64,000 nucleotides of DNA from Achatina immaculata (lineage: Eukaryota; Mollusca; Gastropoda; Stylommatophora; Achatinidae), in assembly GCA_009760885.1 (NCBI GenBank), contig CM019713.1, positions 5,896,996 to 5,960,995 of the forward strand. Reading direction: 5' to 3'. Position numbers and translations under genes: made by a program. Positions 20,766 to 31,840 of the stretch are shown piece after piece. The notes beneath the pieces are model-generated. The model was not told the origin of the DNA. It did not search any database and saw nothing but the letters and a program-made list of their open reading frames with translations. Each line of letters opens with the position of its first letter. Position 1 is the stretch's first letter.

Positions 20766-22020
20766 TACTAACTTTATTTCAATTTTTCTCTGGCTAAATT
20801 TTACAGTCCTCTTGTCACTGACACTTGATACACGACACGGACAATCTTTTATCGGCGCTGTCTGAAACAATTCTCTGTTGAGCGTTTTTTAAGCCGCGAA
20901 AAAAAAAAACAAACAAACAATAACGGATCATAAAACCTTCTCGGGGTTAAAGGATCCGGATGGAGGCTCTAGAATCTAAAATAACAAAAAACAAGAATTA
21001 GCATAAAACACAAACACAATCGCTTATGAGTGTCTGGACTTCAAAGAGCAATTCCTGCTTTCGGTAATACCAGATTCTCCATATTCCTCGCCGACCATAC
21101 GCAAAAAAATCCACAGCGCTGAGAACAATGTGCAACTTAAATTCATAGATTAAAGTGTTTTGTGTCATAAAAACGCAAACGAAATTTCATAAAATAAATT
21201 GCCTCTCAGTGTTCCTATCGATTACCACAGTCGGCAGGGGCACTTAAAACTCACTGCGCCAGAGAAAGATGAAAATCGCAGAGTTTATGGTTGTAGTGTC
21301 TGAAAAGTGGACGATTTGAGTGCTCGTTGGCTGAGTTGTTTTAATAGCAGCGAGCAGTTGTGAGTCGGAGAGCCAGGCCTGGGTAATATTTTGGTTCGGA
21401 GAAGGTTAGTAGTGATAGGAGCAGAAAGATGGGAAATGGGGGTGTTTGATGTTGAAAAGTTGATTACTAACACTCGAGGAAACGTGGCAGTTATTTAAAA
21501 AAAAACAAAACGAAAAGCGGGTTTTAGTCTGGCGACACGCGGAAATTATGACTTGCATTGTCTGTACCAGTGAAGGCTGTTGTGTGCTGCACTGATACGC
21601 TGGAGGGAAAACAAAATCCAGACGCGACGTGATATGGAGATTATATATAAGGTTGTTATTGTTGGTTGTTGACGTAACTGGCAGTTTGATGTTTTTGTCA
21701 CATGATGGCCATGGTGAGCAGCTTGCAAACACTGACAGTAACAAACACAGGGGATTGGGTTTGGCTACAACTCGTAATCTCCGGTTATAGAAACGGAACT
21801 TGAATGCAGACATTAAGACAGTTCAGTTAGGCTCCACATCCAAGACGGGGGGAAGAACGATTGTTTACCAAAAGAAAATCACCGAGAACAGAGTCTGTTA
21901 ACTCTTAGACCACCGAACAACACACACGACACATAAACATTAAAAAAAAAATGTCATTCACCACGACCGCCATTTTTAGTTTTACTGCGGCGGCATAAAA
22001 TTATAAACTCGCAATTACAA
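20766..22020. other. Unassigned non-coding stretch
   Basis: No repeat family or gene recognised on either strand. The minus frame 21406-21813 is Ser/Asn-rich without a domain. Confidence 0.5.
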
Positions 22021-22024
22021 AGTT

Positions 22025-22312
22025 GGACATCTGAGTAGCACAGTGGATAGTGTAGTTGCCTCGCAAGGCGGAGATCGGTAAATTCGAAACCAGTCGGAGG
22101 CGCTCTAGTCACCACCACCCCCCCCCCCCCAGCTGTAGAAAATTAGCGCCCCGCTTCTTCTGGAGCTAGAGAAAGGAAAGGTGACCAGGCACAATGTTCA
22201 CTATATCATCCTTTGGTGTGGCGACAGTTAAGGTAGAAAAAACTGGGCATTAACACCATATCCCCTAGATGACTCGGTGACATTAATAAGACCAGCTTAC
22301 ATTTTCCTTTTA
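22025..22312 (+). mobile_element. tRNA-derived SINE, subfamily 1
   Basis: The head reads 'CTGAGTAGCACAGTGGATAG' (A-box region). An eroded B box 'AAATTCGAAACCAGTCGGAG' follows, then the usual body 'CAGCTGTAGAAAATTAGC', 'CTTCTTCTGGAGCTAGAG' and 'GGCATTAACACCATATCCC'. A poly-C run replaces a short part near 22117-22130. Confidence 0.8.
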
Positions 22313-23600
22313 CTGTAATATAAAACCATATAAGTGTTATTCTTTTATTGCTACATTTCTCACAAGCCTATTTAAATCACTCATGGCAGTGTAAGCGGTG
22401 AAGCCCAGAAAAGAGCTCTACACACGTTTTGATCTATTGATCCTGGATGTCTTTTGTGTCCCGCTAGTGAAAGAAGGACAAGGAAAAGATAATAACGATT
22501 CAGGAACTGAAGCTGTCAGCTGTGCTGCGGAGAGCGTGTTTTATATAGTTCTGTTGTGTGTAATAAGTCTCTTGCAGATAACTCAGACACTTTTTGTAGT
22601 AATAACGCACACATACAAAGCACATATGATCCTACATGCACACACAATGTTGCGCATGATTTTGTACAGACAAACAGACAGACAGACAGGCAGACAGACA
22701 GGCAGACATATAGATAGACAGATGTTGCAAAAGATAATACAACCATATTCTTCCTCTTTCTTAATTTTTTTTCATGTCACCATCTAAACCAAACCAAGTT
22801 TTTAGTGTACTCCTTAGTGCACAAGTCCATTCAAGTACCAAAAACAAAAACAAAAAAAAAAAAAATCACAACACCACAAAACACAGCTACCATCAAATTC
22901 TACAAGTACTCAACAGTCTCCCAACCGCAATCAATATCACTAGAAAGCAAAGCCGCTTTCAAAAGTCAAATCAATCTATTAAAATCTCAGCCCTCCCATT
23001 TTTCAACTGTCTGGAAGCAACGAAACAAATATTTACCCCAACACTTGTTACTGCGGTTCACAGAGAGACATATGATGATGTCCTTTAAAAAAAAGCACAA
23101 AAAAAAAAAATTAAAATATAAAAAAAAAAAAACAAAAACGACCAAATGGCATTCATTTTCAACGTCTTCTTGCTTAAAAAACTGAATCAAGAAAACGCCT
23201 AGAGGAGTTGCAGAAATGAAACACGCTGCATAAAAAAATGATAAACAGGGAAATAGGAGTTTATTGATCCGACCAAATAACCACATTGAAACATGGTTGG
23301 TTATTTGTGTGGTAATGTCGTGTTTTCTTGAGCTGTGTGTAAGCCGATGACATTTTGGTATACTGGGAGCAAGTTGTCTGATTTTGCTTGATTTGTTGCA
23401 TGTATTTTGTGAAGTAGTGTAATGCTGGCAAATGTAGTTCCTGGTATTGTTGTTGTTGTTGTTAAGATCTTCAGTGTGAACAAGAAGGTGGAAGAGAGAT
23501 CTGGTGAGGGACATAGGGAGAAGGAGAGGGTGAGAGATAGAAAAAGTAAGGGAAACAAGAAGACGACAACGACGACGAAGAAGTATTTATGATCTGTTTG
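22313..23600. other. Unassigned stretch with (GACA)n
   Basis: It contains a (GACA)n tract at 22669-22705 and A-rich homopolymers (22850-22865, 23086-23135). No gene recognised. Confidence 0.5.
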
Positions 23601-23616
23601 TCAATAAAAGACTATT

Positions 23617-24142
23617 ACTGTAATACTTATATTCGCGTTATTTACTTCTTATATTCGCGTTATTTACTTCTTATATTCGCGTTATTTACTTCTTATATTC
23701 GTGTTATTTACTTCTTATATTCGTGTTATTTACTTCTTATATTCGCGTTATTTACTTCTTATATTCGTGTTATTTACTTCTTATATTCGTGTTATTTACT
23801 TCTTATATTCGCGTTATTTACTTCTTATATTCGCGTTATTTACTTCTTATATTCGCGTTATTTACTTCTTATATTTGTGTTATTTACTTATTATATTCGT
23901 GTTATTTACTTCTTATATTCGCGTTATTTACTTCTTATATTCGTGTTATTTACTTATTATATTCGCGTTATTTACTTATTATATTCGCGTTATTTACTTA
24001 TTATATTCGCGTTATTTACTTATTATATTCGTGTTATTTACTTCTTATATTCGTGTTATTTACTTCTTATATTCGTGTTATTTACTTCTTATATTCGTGT
24101 TATTTACTTCTTATATTCGTGTTATTTACATCTTATGTTCGT
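23617..24142. repeat. 22-bp minisatellite, about 23 copies
   Basis: The unit is TTATATTCGCGTTATTTACT plus TC, with CGCG/CGTG and CTTC/CTTA variants. Since 22 is not a multiple of 3 and the unit lacks stops in any phase, all three plus frames remain open with a 22-residue period (Tyr/Leu/Phe-rich). These frames are not genes. The array continues briefly after the LINE insertion, at 25003-25042. Confidence 0.95.
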
Positions 24143-24144
24143 GT

Positions 24145-25001
24145 TAGAATATTTAGAGAAGATACAGACAAAGAATATTACGATGCCATAAAAATTGGAG
24201 GTTATGAAATACCAGAGATTAGATACGCTGATGACACAGTATTACTATCCACAACACAAAAAGGAATGGAAAAAGTAATTATGTCAGTCCGTAAGAACAG
24301 TGAAAAGCAAAACCTTTATCTTAATGCAAAGAAAACTAAACTGATGACAATCGATAAAAGAAATAAGGCAGTTGAAATATGTATCAATGAGGATAAGTTG
24401 GAAGAGGTGGAGAGTTTTGAATATCTTGGATCATTACTAACTAATTGAAGATACAATGAGAGAAATTAAAAGCAAGACATCTATAGCTCTTCTGAAAGTA
24501 AAACAACTAAAGAAGCTGTGGAGAGGAATAGACAGAACTACAAAAAATAAGATTTTTAAGGGCATGCATCTTTCTCATCGCAACATATGCCTGTGAGACC
24601 TGGACACTTAACAAAACAGCTGAGAAACACATAAATGCATTTGAATGTAAATGCTACAGAAGAGTTCTTCAAATATTATAGACACAAAAAATAACAAATA
24701 TATCTATACTACAAGAACTTAATTTTGAAGAAGGCTGGCTAGTAAAGAGGATTAAACAGAGAAAACTTAAATATTTTGGACACATTAAACGTCATGATAA
24801 TCTAGAGAAGACCGTGTTGGAAGGGCACATAACGGGAAAAAGAAAGAGAGGAAGACCAAGGTGAAGATGGCTGCAAGACATCGTTGATAATCTGCATATG
24901 GATGCATCAGTAGCAGATTATCTTGCTTACAACCGAGAGACCTACAGGAATGCTGTTGGGGAGGCAAAGTTCCGCAAGGGACATGCAAATGACTGAACTG
25001 A
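24145..25001 (+). pseudogene. 5'-truncated LINE copy inserted in the 22-bp array
   Basis: The frame opens with 'IPEIRYADDTVLLSTTQKG' (RT catalytic motif at about 24215-24240). It continues 'NLYLNAKKTKLMTI' and 'ESFEYLGSLLTN', then breaks by frameshift at 24446. Later frames carry the C-terminus up to 'LAYNRETYRNAVGEAKF' and 'RKGHAND', ending in a short ACTG-type tail. Array units flank both sides. It belongs to the same family as 26766-27480, 33000-33363, 34476-35117, 35833-36152 and 39727-40048. Confidence 0.9.
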
Positions 25002-25059
25002 CTTATTCGTGTTATTTAAGTCTTATATTCGTGTTCTGTACGTGGACAATTTTATAATT

Positions 25060-25518
25060 CTTATTTATACTTGCCATAATCATCTTTCATTCTTCTACTT
25101 TTCTATTTAATTTCTCTTAATGTCTTCTTTCTCAGTTTTTAATCTTTTTTTTTTCCTGAAAACTACATCGTCTTCTTTTCCACTTTCGTTCATCTCGCTT
25201 AAAATTACTTCTTTTCTTTTCTCTTGTATTACAGCTTTCTATCATTCTTTCCTTAGTTTTCTCCCTAAATCCATTGTCCTAACTCTTTTTTTCTTGTTAC
25301 CTCCCTTCTTATTCTTGTCTTTCCCTTTCTTTTTCTTGCCTCTTTCGCTCTTCTTTTGTTTTGTTTTGTTTGTTCGTTTCTTGTTTCTTTTCTTTCTGCC
25401 ATTTTTCTTATGTTTTTTTCTTGTCTATCTCCTTCTTTTTCTTATTTTTCTCTTTCCTTTTCTTGACCTTTTCCTTAGTTTTCTCGCCTTTTGTCTTCTT
25501 TTTAAAAATCCTTTTACA

Positions 25519-25551
<33 letters not shown>

Positions 25552-25660
25552 CCTCTTTGTTGTCCCTTCCTTCATTTTCTTCTCTATGCTTCTTTTCATT
25601 GTCTCTTTCCTTCTTTCTGTCATTCATTTCCTTTTATCCTGAACAATTAATCAATAAAAA
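25060..25660. repeat. Pyrimidine-rich tract with (GT)n
   Basis: Irregular TTC/TTTC sequence over about 600 bp, with a pure (GT)n tract at 25519-25546. The Phe/Leu-rich frames across it are compositional artefacts. Confidence 0.85.
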
Positions 25661-26700
25661 GAAAATAAAAATCAATACAGTTAAATGACAATGAAAGAAC
25701 AAGAGAAGGCCAAACACCAAAAGATGTACAAGAAAGATAATAGTCCCAAGTGTATATCTATGTCACATAAAAAAAAAAAATTTCACAGCGTTCAGAAAGC
25801 AAACGCTGAAGTCACTTTACATTCCATGTATGATTTATCTATGCCCCGTCACGTAAGACAAGAGATAGACGGTATCTGTCGCTTGCGATTAAAGCAAATG
25901 TACATCTTTCTCCGCTGCCTTCTGCAAAGATTCTGCTCGACTGCTACAACTGTATTCCCTCTTCTTACCCTCAAACAGCTAGTTTTGCCCGTCCAAACTG
26001 TTGTTTTGGCGCTTGTTTTGATGGTACTATATTTTTATGCGGAGCTTCCAATTTTGTCCGAGGGCTTGCTAGTGAAGAACGCCGCTAGTGTAAGAATTTA
26101 ATTTCCTGCCCGAGGTTTAATACAAAGTGATGAGAGGTGAACGTGATATCGTGGTTCGGTATTTAGACGGAACGCAATTCCGTGGTTATGCTGTTACATT
26201 TAACTACGTTTCGGTATTTAGGCGAGAGAATCGGGTTTGCTTTTCCACAAATATGGAAAGTGCAATATTTCAAAGTAGAAATCGGTCGTTTTATTTGCAG
26301 CTGGTTCTGTTTTCGCCATGTTCCAATTATTTTGATGAAAATTTGGAAAACCCAGAAAACAGACATAACAGTTCATTCATTCATTCATTCATTATATGTC
26401 GTGTCGAATAACATTGGCGATCTTGCGCCTCCATAATAGGTGGCTGTTGTATATCTGCAAGTACGTAATTCATTTGTTTTCAGTGGGCTGCGTGGTCTCG
26501 GATGTTGGAAGTCGCGAGTTCGAATCCAAACAAAAGTGCAGGGATTTGTGTGAGTGGGTATGTGTGTGTGTCGTGAATCCTAAAATAATAAATACATCTG
26601 GTCTCTTGGTAGTGGGACAGAACGTTTTTGTGTATTGCTGTTCATGTTAAAAATTCCTCAGCGGTTGTAAATTGCAGAAAGAATAAGCCAAGCGGTGGCT
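25661..26700. other. Unassigned stretch
   Basis: No gene recognised. A (TTCA)n tract lies at 26373-26393. A SINE-like B box ('GAGTTCGAATCC', about 26516-26527) lies in a 26480-26600 segment that may be a SINE relic. Confidence 0.45.
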
Positions 26701-26701
26701 T

Positions 26702-26765
26702 AGTCAGTCATTTGCATGTCCCTTGCAGAACTTTGCCTCCCTAACAGCTCTCCTGTAGGCCTCTC
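26702..26765 (-). mobile_element. 64-bp LINE 3'-end fragment
   Basis: An almost exact second copy of the terminal 64 bp of the adjacent LINE ('CATTTGCATGTCCCTTGCAG' to 'CTCTCCTGTAGGCCTCTC'), each with a CAGT-type tail. It is either a very short truncated insertion next to another or a tandem duplication of the end. Confidence 0.9.
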
Positions 26766-27480
26766 AGTCAGTCAGTCATTTGCATGTCCCTTGCAGAACT
26801 TTGCCTCCCTAACAGGTCTCCTGTAGGCCTCTCGGTTGTAAGCAAGATGCCCTGTTGCTGATATATCCATTTGCAGATTATCAACGATACCTTGCAAACA
26901 TCTTCACCTTGGTCTTCCTCTCTTTCTTTTTCCCGTTATGTACCCTTCCAAGACTGTTTCTCTAAATTCTCTTGACGTTTAATGTCTCCAAAATATTTAA
27001 GTTTTCTCTGTTTAATTCTCTTTACTAGCCAGCCTTCTTCAAAATCAAGTTCTTGTAGTATAGATATATTTGTTCTTTTCTGTGTCAGTGATATTTGAAG
27101 AACTCTTCTGTAGCTTTTACATTCAAATGCATTTATGTGTTTCTCAGCTGTTTTGTTAAGTGTCCAGGTCTCACAGGCATATGTTGTGATGAGAAAGATG
27201 CATGCCCTTAAAAATCTTATTTTTGTAGTTCTGTCTGTTCTTCTCCACAGCTTCTTTAGCTGTTTTACTTTCTGAAGAGCGATAGATGTCTTCCTCCTAC
27301 TTTCCCTCATTGTATCTCCATTATTAGTTAGTAATGATCCAAGATATTCAAAATTCTCCACTTCTTGCAGTTTTTCCTCACTGATACATATTTCAGATGC
27401 CTTATTTGTTTTATCAGTTGTCATCAATTTAGTTTTATTCGCATTAAGATAGAGGTTTTGCTCTTCGCTGTTCTTACAGG
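26766..27480 (-). pseudogene. 5'-truncated LINE copy
   Basis: The minus strand reads 'NLYLNANKTKLMTTDKTNK', 'ENFEYLGSLLTNNGDTMRE', 'RACIFLITTYACETWTLNK', 'EEGWLVKRIKQRKLKYFGD' and on to 'KQSWKGT'. A frameshift near 26936 then leads to 'REAYRRPVREAKFCKGHAN'. The YADD motif is lost by 5' truncation. One long frame of about 180 codons survives, suggesting moderate age. Confidence 0.9.
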
Positions 27481-27745
27481 TAAAATTGGAGGAAAAATCT
27501 AGCACGGCACAGGGACCTTGAGTGTCTTTGCTGTCTAAGACACTCGTTCTGAGGTGTTGGTTGGAACGGGCGGAAGAGCAGGTATGGGAGTGTCTTGACT
27601 GCAGTGTTCATTTCCAAACAATCAGTTCATGCGCAATTTTACCCCCAAATACTTCTGTTTATTTATGAGTCGTGGGTTACATACCAGTGCCGATTTAGAG
27701 TCGCCCTCAAATAATCTTTTAAAAATTTTGGGACAGCTGTATGCA

Positions 27746-28060
27746 GAACATGTAAGTAGAGTATGCTTAACAAGTGTTAATTTTTTTTTAACGGGAATCG
27801 CTGTCTTAGATTATGTATAACAAATGTTACAAAATAAAACGTTGTGAACCATTGTCTTAGAGTAAGCATAACAAGTGTTAAAAAGAAAACAAAAAAGTTA
27901 GGAACCGCTGCCTTAGATTATGTATAATAAGTGTTAAAAAGAAAACAAAAAAGTAAGAACTGCTGTCTTAGATTATGTTTAACAAGTGTTAACATTTTTT
28001 TTTAAAGTTTGGAGCCACTGCCATATTGTACGCATAACAAATATTAAAAAGAAAATGGTA
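27746..28060. repeat. ~55-bp tandem repeat, 5-6 copies
   Basis: The blocks 'GTCTTAGATTATGTATAACA' and '..GTGTTAAAAAGAAAAC' recur at about 27804, 27856, 27912, 27967 and, degenerate, 28022, with spacing of 51-56 bp. Confidence 0.85.
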
Positions 28061-28314
28061 TAGTGACAGAAGTTTGACAGAAGTACCGCCGTGTCAAAGT
28101 ATTTACAGTTATCTCATTACTGTGTTTCTATGGATATGTCTACAAGATTTCACTGTATGTCTTCTAAATAGTGAAGATGCTTCACACGGGCATCAGTTCC
28201 GAAGGGAAAAAGATCTTAGGGTAGTTTTCATGATTTCATGGTTTTCAGGGGATGACAAGAATCATGATATTACGTGACCAACAACCTCGCACGCAGAAGA
28301 AGAAGAAGACTCAA

Positions 28315-28790
28315 GAATCAAGTTTTGTCTGGGGCCCGAGGACGCAGAACTCAGGCTGAGTGCCTGACTTAGGGCTGGCTACCCATAGCTGACAAAGACC
28401 CGATTCTAACCCTCAGATGTTACCCCTAGTACCCGCAGGTCTAGTTATTGTTGTTCTGTGTCCCTGCAACTGCTATCATGATGTTCTTTGCAGCCTATGT
28501 GGCAAAGATGGTGAGGTACGGCATCGTGTGGAAATGGGAGCAGTTACGGCAGCTCCCTTTTTTATTCAGGTCATGAGTGGAGATAAAAACCTTGGGACGT
28601 GGAATACTTCTTTAGCAGACTCCACTGCCAAGGGGACTATAGCGACTCCTGTCCATTTAGCCAGGTTGTGTCTGCCACTTGGGGCACCAACAGAGATGTG
28701 GGACGGGGTCTTAGTCGGCTACAGTTCTTCATTCCTGGAGCAAGCAGGTCATCTAGGAGCCTCTGACCGCCAAATCGCGACTTCACCCCA
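28315..28790 (+). repeat. Longest family A copy
   Basis: It carries most family A blocks in order: 'GCAGCCTATGTGGCAAAGAT', 'ATTCAGGTCATGAGTGGAGA', 'TTCTTTAGCAGACTCCACTG', 'CCATTTAGCCAGGTTGTGTC', 'GGGACGGGGTCTTAGTCGGC' and 'AGCAGGTCATCTAGGAGCCT'. A GAA tract (28292-28303) lies just upstream. The open frame through it is not conserved in other copies, so I do not regard it as coding. Confidence 0.75.
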
Positions 28791-28943
28791 TGTCTAGTCA
28801 AATGAATAGGGACTGAAATAGAAGATAGACTTTATCCAAAAATGAAGCCATCCCGAAGATTGCTGTGTCGGACCGAAAGTCGTAAATAATGCAGCCTAGC
28901 TGCAAACCATGGTACATTACCGCCCCTGGTAAAGAGTAAACGC

Positions 28944-28948
<5 letters not shown>

Positions 28949-28995
<47 letters not shown>
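28949..28995. repeat. (TAG)n microsatellite
   Basis: A pure trinucleotide tract of about 15 units. Confidence 0.95.
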
Positions 28996-29077
28996 AAAGA
29001 TGAAGAATAATCTCAACAATAGTCGTCCCTCCCCCCTTTCATGGCGACAAGCTGGTCTTTATATTATTGGTCCAGCA

Positions 29078-29275
29078 GCACTACCACAACAGCCTGTACG
29101 TCCTGAACATCACCCACAACAACAACAGCCTGTACGTCCTGAACATCACCCACAACAACAACAGCCTGTACGATATGAACATCACCTACAACAGCCTGTA
29201 CAATCTGAATATCACCTACAACACCCTGTACGATCTTGAACACCACCTACAACAGCCTGGACGCCCTGAACATCA
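29078..29275. repeat. ~33-bp minisatellite with an open frame
   Basis: The unit 'CAACAGCCTGTACGTCCTGA' plus 'ACATCACCCACAA' repeats about 6 times with CAA insertions. One plus frame gives repeats of 'NSLYVLNITHN', superficially like a leucine-rich repeat. The repeat is nucleotide-level and varies in phase, so a gene is unlikely but not excluded. Confidence 0.8.
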
Positions 29276-29624
29276 CGTGGAAGTAGGACAGAGTCTCGGC
29301 CACCTTTTGCTCACCAGCCTTGATGACAGCTCCGTGTATTTAACACGCTCATCTTAACGCATTTAAAAGTTAGTGGCTTTGCTCACAGCTCCCTCTGCCT
29401 CCAATAACAAAAAGCTGGTGCGTCAGCTACAAGTTTTTTTTTTTCGTTTTCATCGCCTGATCACTTGTTAGCTGATGGCTTCTCGTGTGTGCTCTTGTTC
29501 ATCTTTCACATGCGTGAATCACAAACTCATTTGCCATGAGCCGTAACACAAGGCGTACTGCATGTGTAGATTATTGAAACGAAATTAGGATTCACGGGTC
29601 CCTGGACGTTTCACAGAAACCTGT

Positions 29625-29960
29625 CACAAGACGTGAATGTCGGGGATCCACAGATATCACAAGATGTGAATGTCGGGGATTCAAAGACATCACAAGACAT
29701 GAATGTCGAGGATCCAAATTTTATCACAAGACGTGAATGTCGGGGATTCAAAAATATCACAATATGTGAATGTCGGGGATCCAAAATATCACAAAATGTG
29801 AATGTTGAGGATCCAAGATGTCACAAGACGTGAATATCGGGAGTTCAAAGATATCGCAAGATGTGAATGTCGGGGATCCAAAATATCACAAAATCTGAAT
29901 GTCGGGGATCCAAGATATCACAAAATGTGAATGTCGGGGATCCGAAATACAAGACTGCCA
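29625..29960. repeat. ~32-bp minisatellite, about 10 copies
   Basis: The unit resembles 'TCACAAGACGTGAATGTCGG' plus 'GGATCCAAAGATA'. Many copies keep a GGATCC or GGATTC. Confidence 0.9.
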
Positions 29961-31440
29961 CAGACTGGTCATAGCAAACCAATCTGCGCGAGAGCATTGG
30001 CTCAGAAAGCCAGGCACGTAACTGAGTTTACAGAACAAACATGTCGTGTATGAAAATTATTTGAGTTGTGAAGGTTGTCTTCCAAAGTATATTGGATATT
30101 ATATACATCTACATTCTGCAAAATGCACATACTTTAGAAACTTAGAGAATAATAAGAATGAAAGTGAAGAGTAATGTTTCCTTATGAACCTGTTACGTGT
30201 TTCAGCAGCGAATGTATTAGGCATGTGAAATGTGAATATATCTATCCAAGGAGTTTAAGGCGTGCGAATACACTCATCCAAAGAGTTTATAGGCGGAGGT
30301 ACAAAAGCTTGTGAAAGTTCATAAGTACGTGAAAGACGCAAAACATGGGACCTTCGTAGGAAAGCGTACAACGTGTGCTACCACAAAAAATCATATAAGA
30401 TTAATCACCATCACTGTGTGCCTTGTCCGCTAGGCTAGATAATCATGTCTTGTCTCGCGCGTCTTTTAGAAGATAACTAAGAAATTGGTGGTTCAGAAAG
30501 AAAGAAACAAACAAATATAGAAACAAACAAGCAACAAACAAAGACAAAGAAACACGGAAAGAAACAAAGAAAGAAAGAAAGTAGAAGAAATGAAACAAAG
30601 AAAGAATGGCTGCTTGCAAAGGTTATTCCGAGATTCAGTTTATTTCTCTGAAGATTTTGTTTCAATATTTGTGCATCATACAAAATTCTTAACTAAAAAT
30701 ATCACTTTTTTTCCAAGCAGAGAAAGTTTCAAACTGCGAGAAATCTGTGTCAAAGATTGGTCGGGAGTTGCCTACCACAAGCCCAGGTAACCAGCAGGCA
30801 AGAATGTCCGGCAACCCCCCCCCCCCCCCCCCACCAACAACATCTCTGTTTTGATCACTGAAACATGGAGGCAAATCTTCTTACGAACAATTAACTCTTT
30901 TGCCACCATGATCTTATTTAAATGAATTTGTTTTTAAAAAAATATACCACAAATAACTTTCATATACCCAGTTCTGATCTCTGTTTTCGGAAACTCTAAT
31001 TTTAAAATGCAATTTAAGCTAAATATGGGCTTGGCACTTTCTTTAGGTTTTAAAAAAAAAAAGGTAAAAAGATCGGTTCCGGTCATTATAGCTTTTTATG
31101 TGTGCTCGCGAAAAGTTGTGTTTGGTGGTGAAAGAGTTAATATTAGGAAAGTAAATCATTGCATGATTCTTGTCCCGTTGTTGCTATGATCTGGACAACA
31201 AGACGACGGCATCTGGCTCTGACACTTGACAAACAGGTCACAGGACCCCGAGTGTCGAAGGACGGTACAGTGTCGACCTGAAAATCACTCCATCCATCGT
31301 CCACTCAAGGGCACGTGACATGAGATAGAAGAGTGAATTCTCGCTAGCTCAGATTGCTGTATCAAAGTTCACCACTTCTGTGATCTCAGTCTTCTAAGAG
31401 ATTCATTTACTAGTTGCAAATACGGTAATTTGTAACGAAT
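29961..31440. other. Unassigned stretch with simple repeats
   Basis: It contains an AAAC/AAAG-rich tract (30500-30600) and a poly-C run (30817-30832). No gene, SINE or LINE recognised. Confidence 0.5.
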
Positions 31441-31452
31441 TTAAACAAGCAG

Positions 31453-31515
31453 TTATATATATATATATATTATATATATATATATATATATACATATTAT
31501 ATATATATATATACA
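31453..31515. repeat. (TA)n microsatellite
   Basis: TA repeats with a few interruptions. It sits immediately left of the palindrome at 31530. Confidence 0.9.
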
Positions 31516-31529
31516 CATTTGTGTTACAA

Positions 31530-31627
31530 TATGCCTTAATGGCATGGAAAAAGGAATTTTACACACACGTGCGCGCGTGCGTGCGTGCGTGTGTGTAAAA
31601 TTCCTTTTTCCATGCCATTAAGGCATA
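31530..31627. repeat. Perfect 39-bp inverted repeat at a SINE 3' end
   Basis: 31530-31568 and 31589-31627 are exact reverse complements (TATGCCTTAATGGCATGGAA ... ACACACAC). The 20-bp loop between them is CG/TG-rich. The right arm belongs to the SINE at 31600-31775. Confidence 0.95.
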
Positions 31628-31775
31628 TAGTGGATATGGTGTAAGGCCCGTATTTTCAAGATCTTCGCCGCATAAAAGTATTATGTGGTCAGTATCACGC
31701 CTGGCCGAAATTTACCGTCGAAGATTTCTCTGGTGCCCAGTTTTAGACGCTGTGTCGACCCCAGAGCCGTTTCGT
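31600..31775 (-). mobile_element. SINE subfamily 2, 3' half
   Basis: Reverse-strand blocks 'TTATGTGGTCAGTATCACGC', 'AGATTTCTCTGGTGCCCAGT' and 'GCTGTGTCGACCCC' match the SINE at 58285-58558. The tRNA-like head is missing and a (GT)n/(CG)n tract (31777-31840) lies in its place. Confidence 0.8.
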
Positions 31776-31776
31776 G

Positions 31777-31840
31777 TGTGTGTGTGCGCGCGCGCGTGAG
31801 TGTGTGTGTGCGCGTTCGTGCGTGGGTGCGCGCGCGTGCC
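31777..31840. repeat. (TG)n/(CG)n microsatellite
   Basis: Alternating purine-pyrimidine tract (TGTGTG, CGCGCG), a sequence class that can adopt Z-DNA. Confidence 0.9.

Noticed and set aside
23589..24448. Three overlapping 150-240-codon frames with YIRVIYFL-type repeats that look like membrane proteins
   Set aside because: The 22-bp unit has no stop in any phase and gives the same peptide in all three frames. The last one just runs on into a LINE.
25120..25650. 176-codon Phe/Leu-rich frame resembling a membrane protein
   Set aside because: It lies in an irregular pyrimidine tract. The hydrophobic look is caused by T-rich codons.
28417..28797. 126-codon open frame as a gene
   Set aside because: It lies inside a dispersed repeat. 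Other copies of the same repeat (14045, 40050, 57022) do not keep the frame.
29064..29357. Leucine-rich-repeat-like gene fragment (NSLYVLNITHN repeats)
   Set aside because: The repetition is at nucleotide level with CAA expansions that change unit length, and there are no flanking exons or splice sites that I can support.
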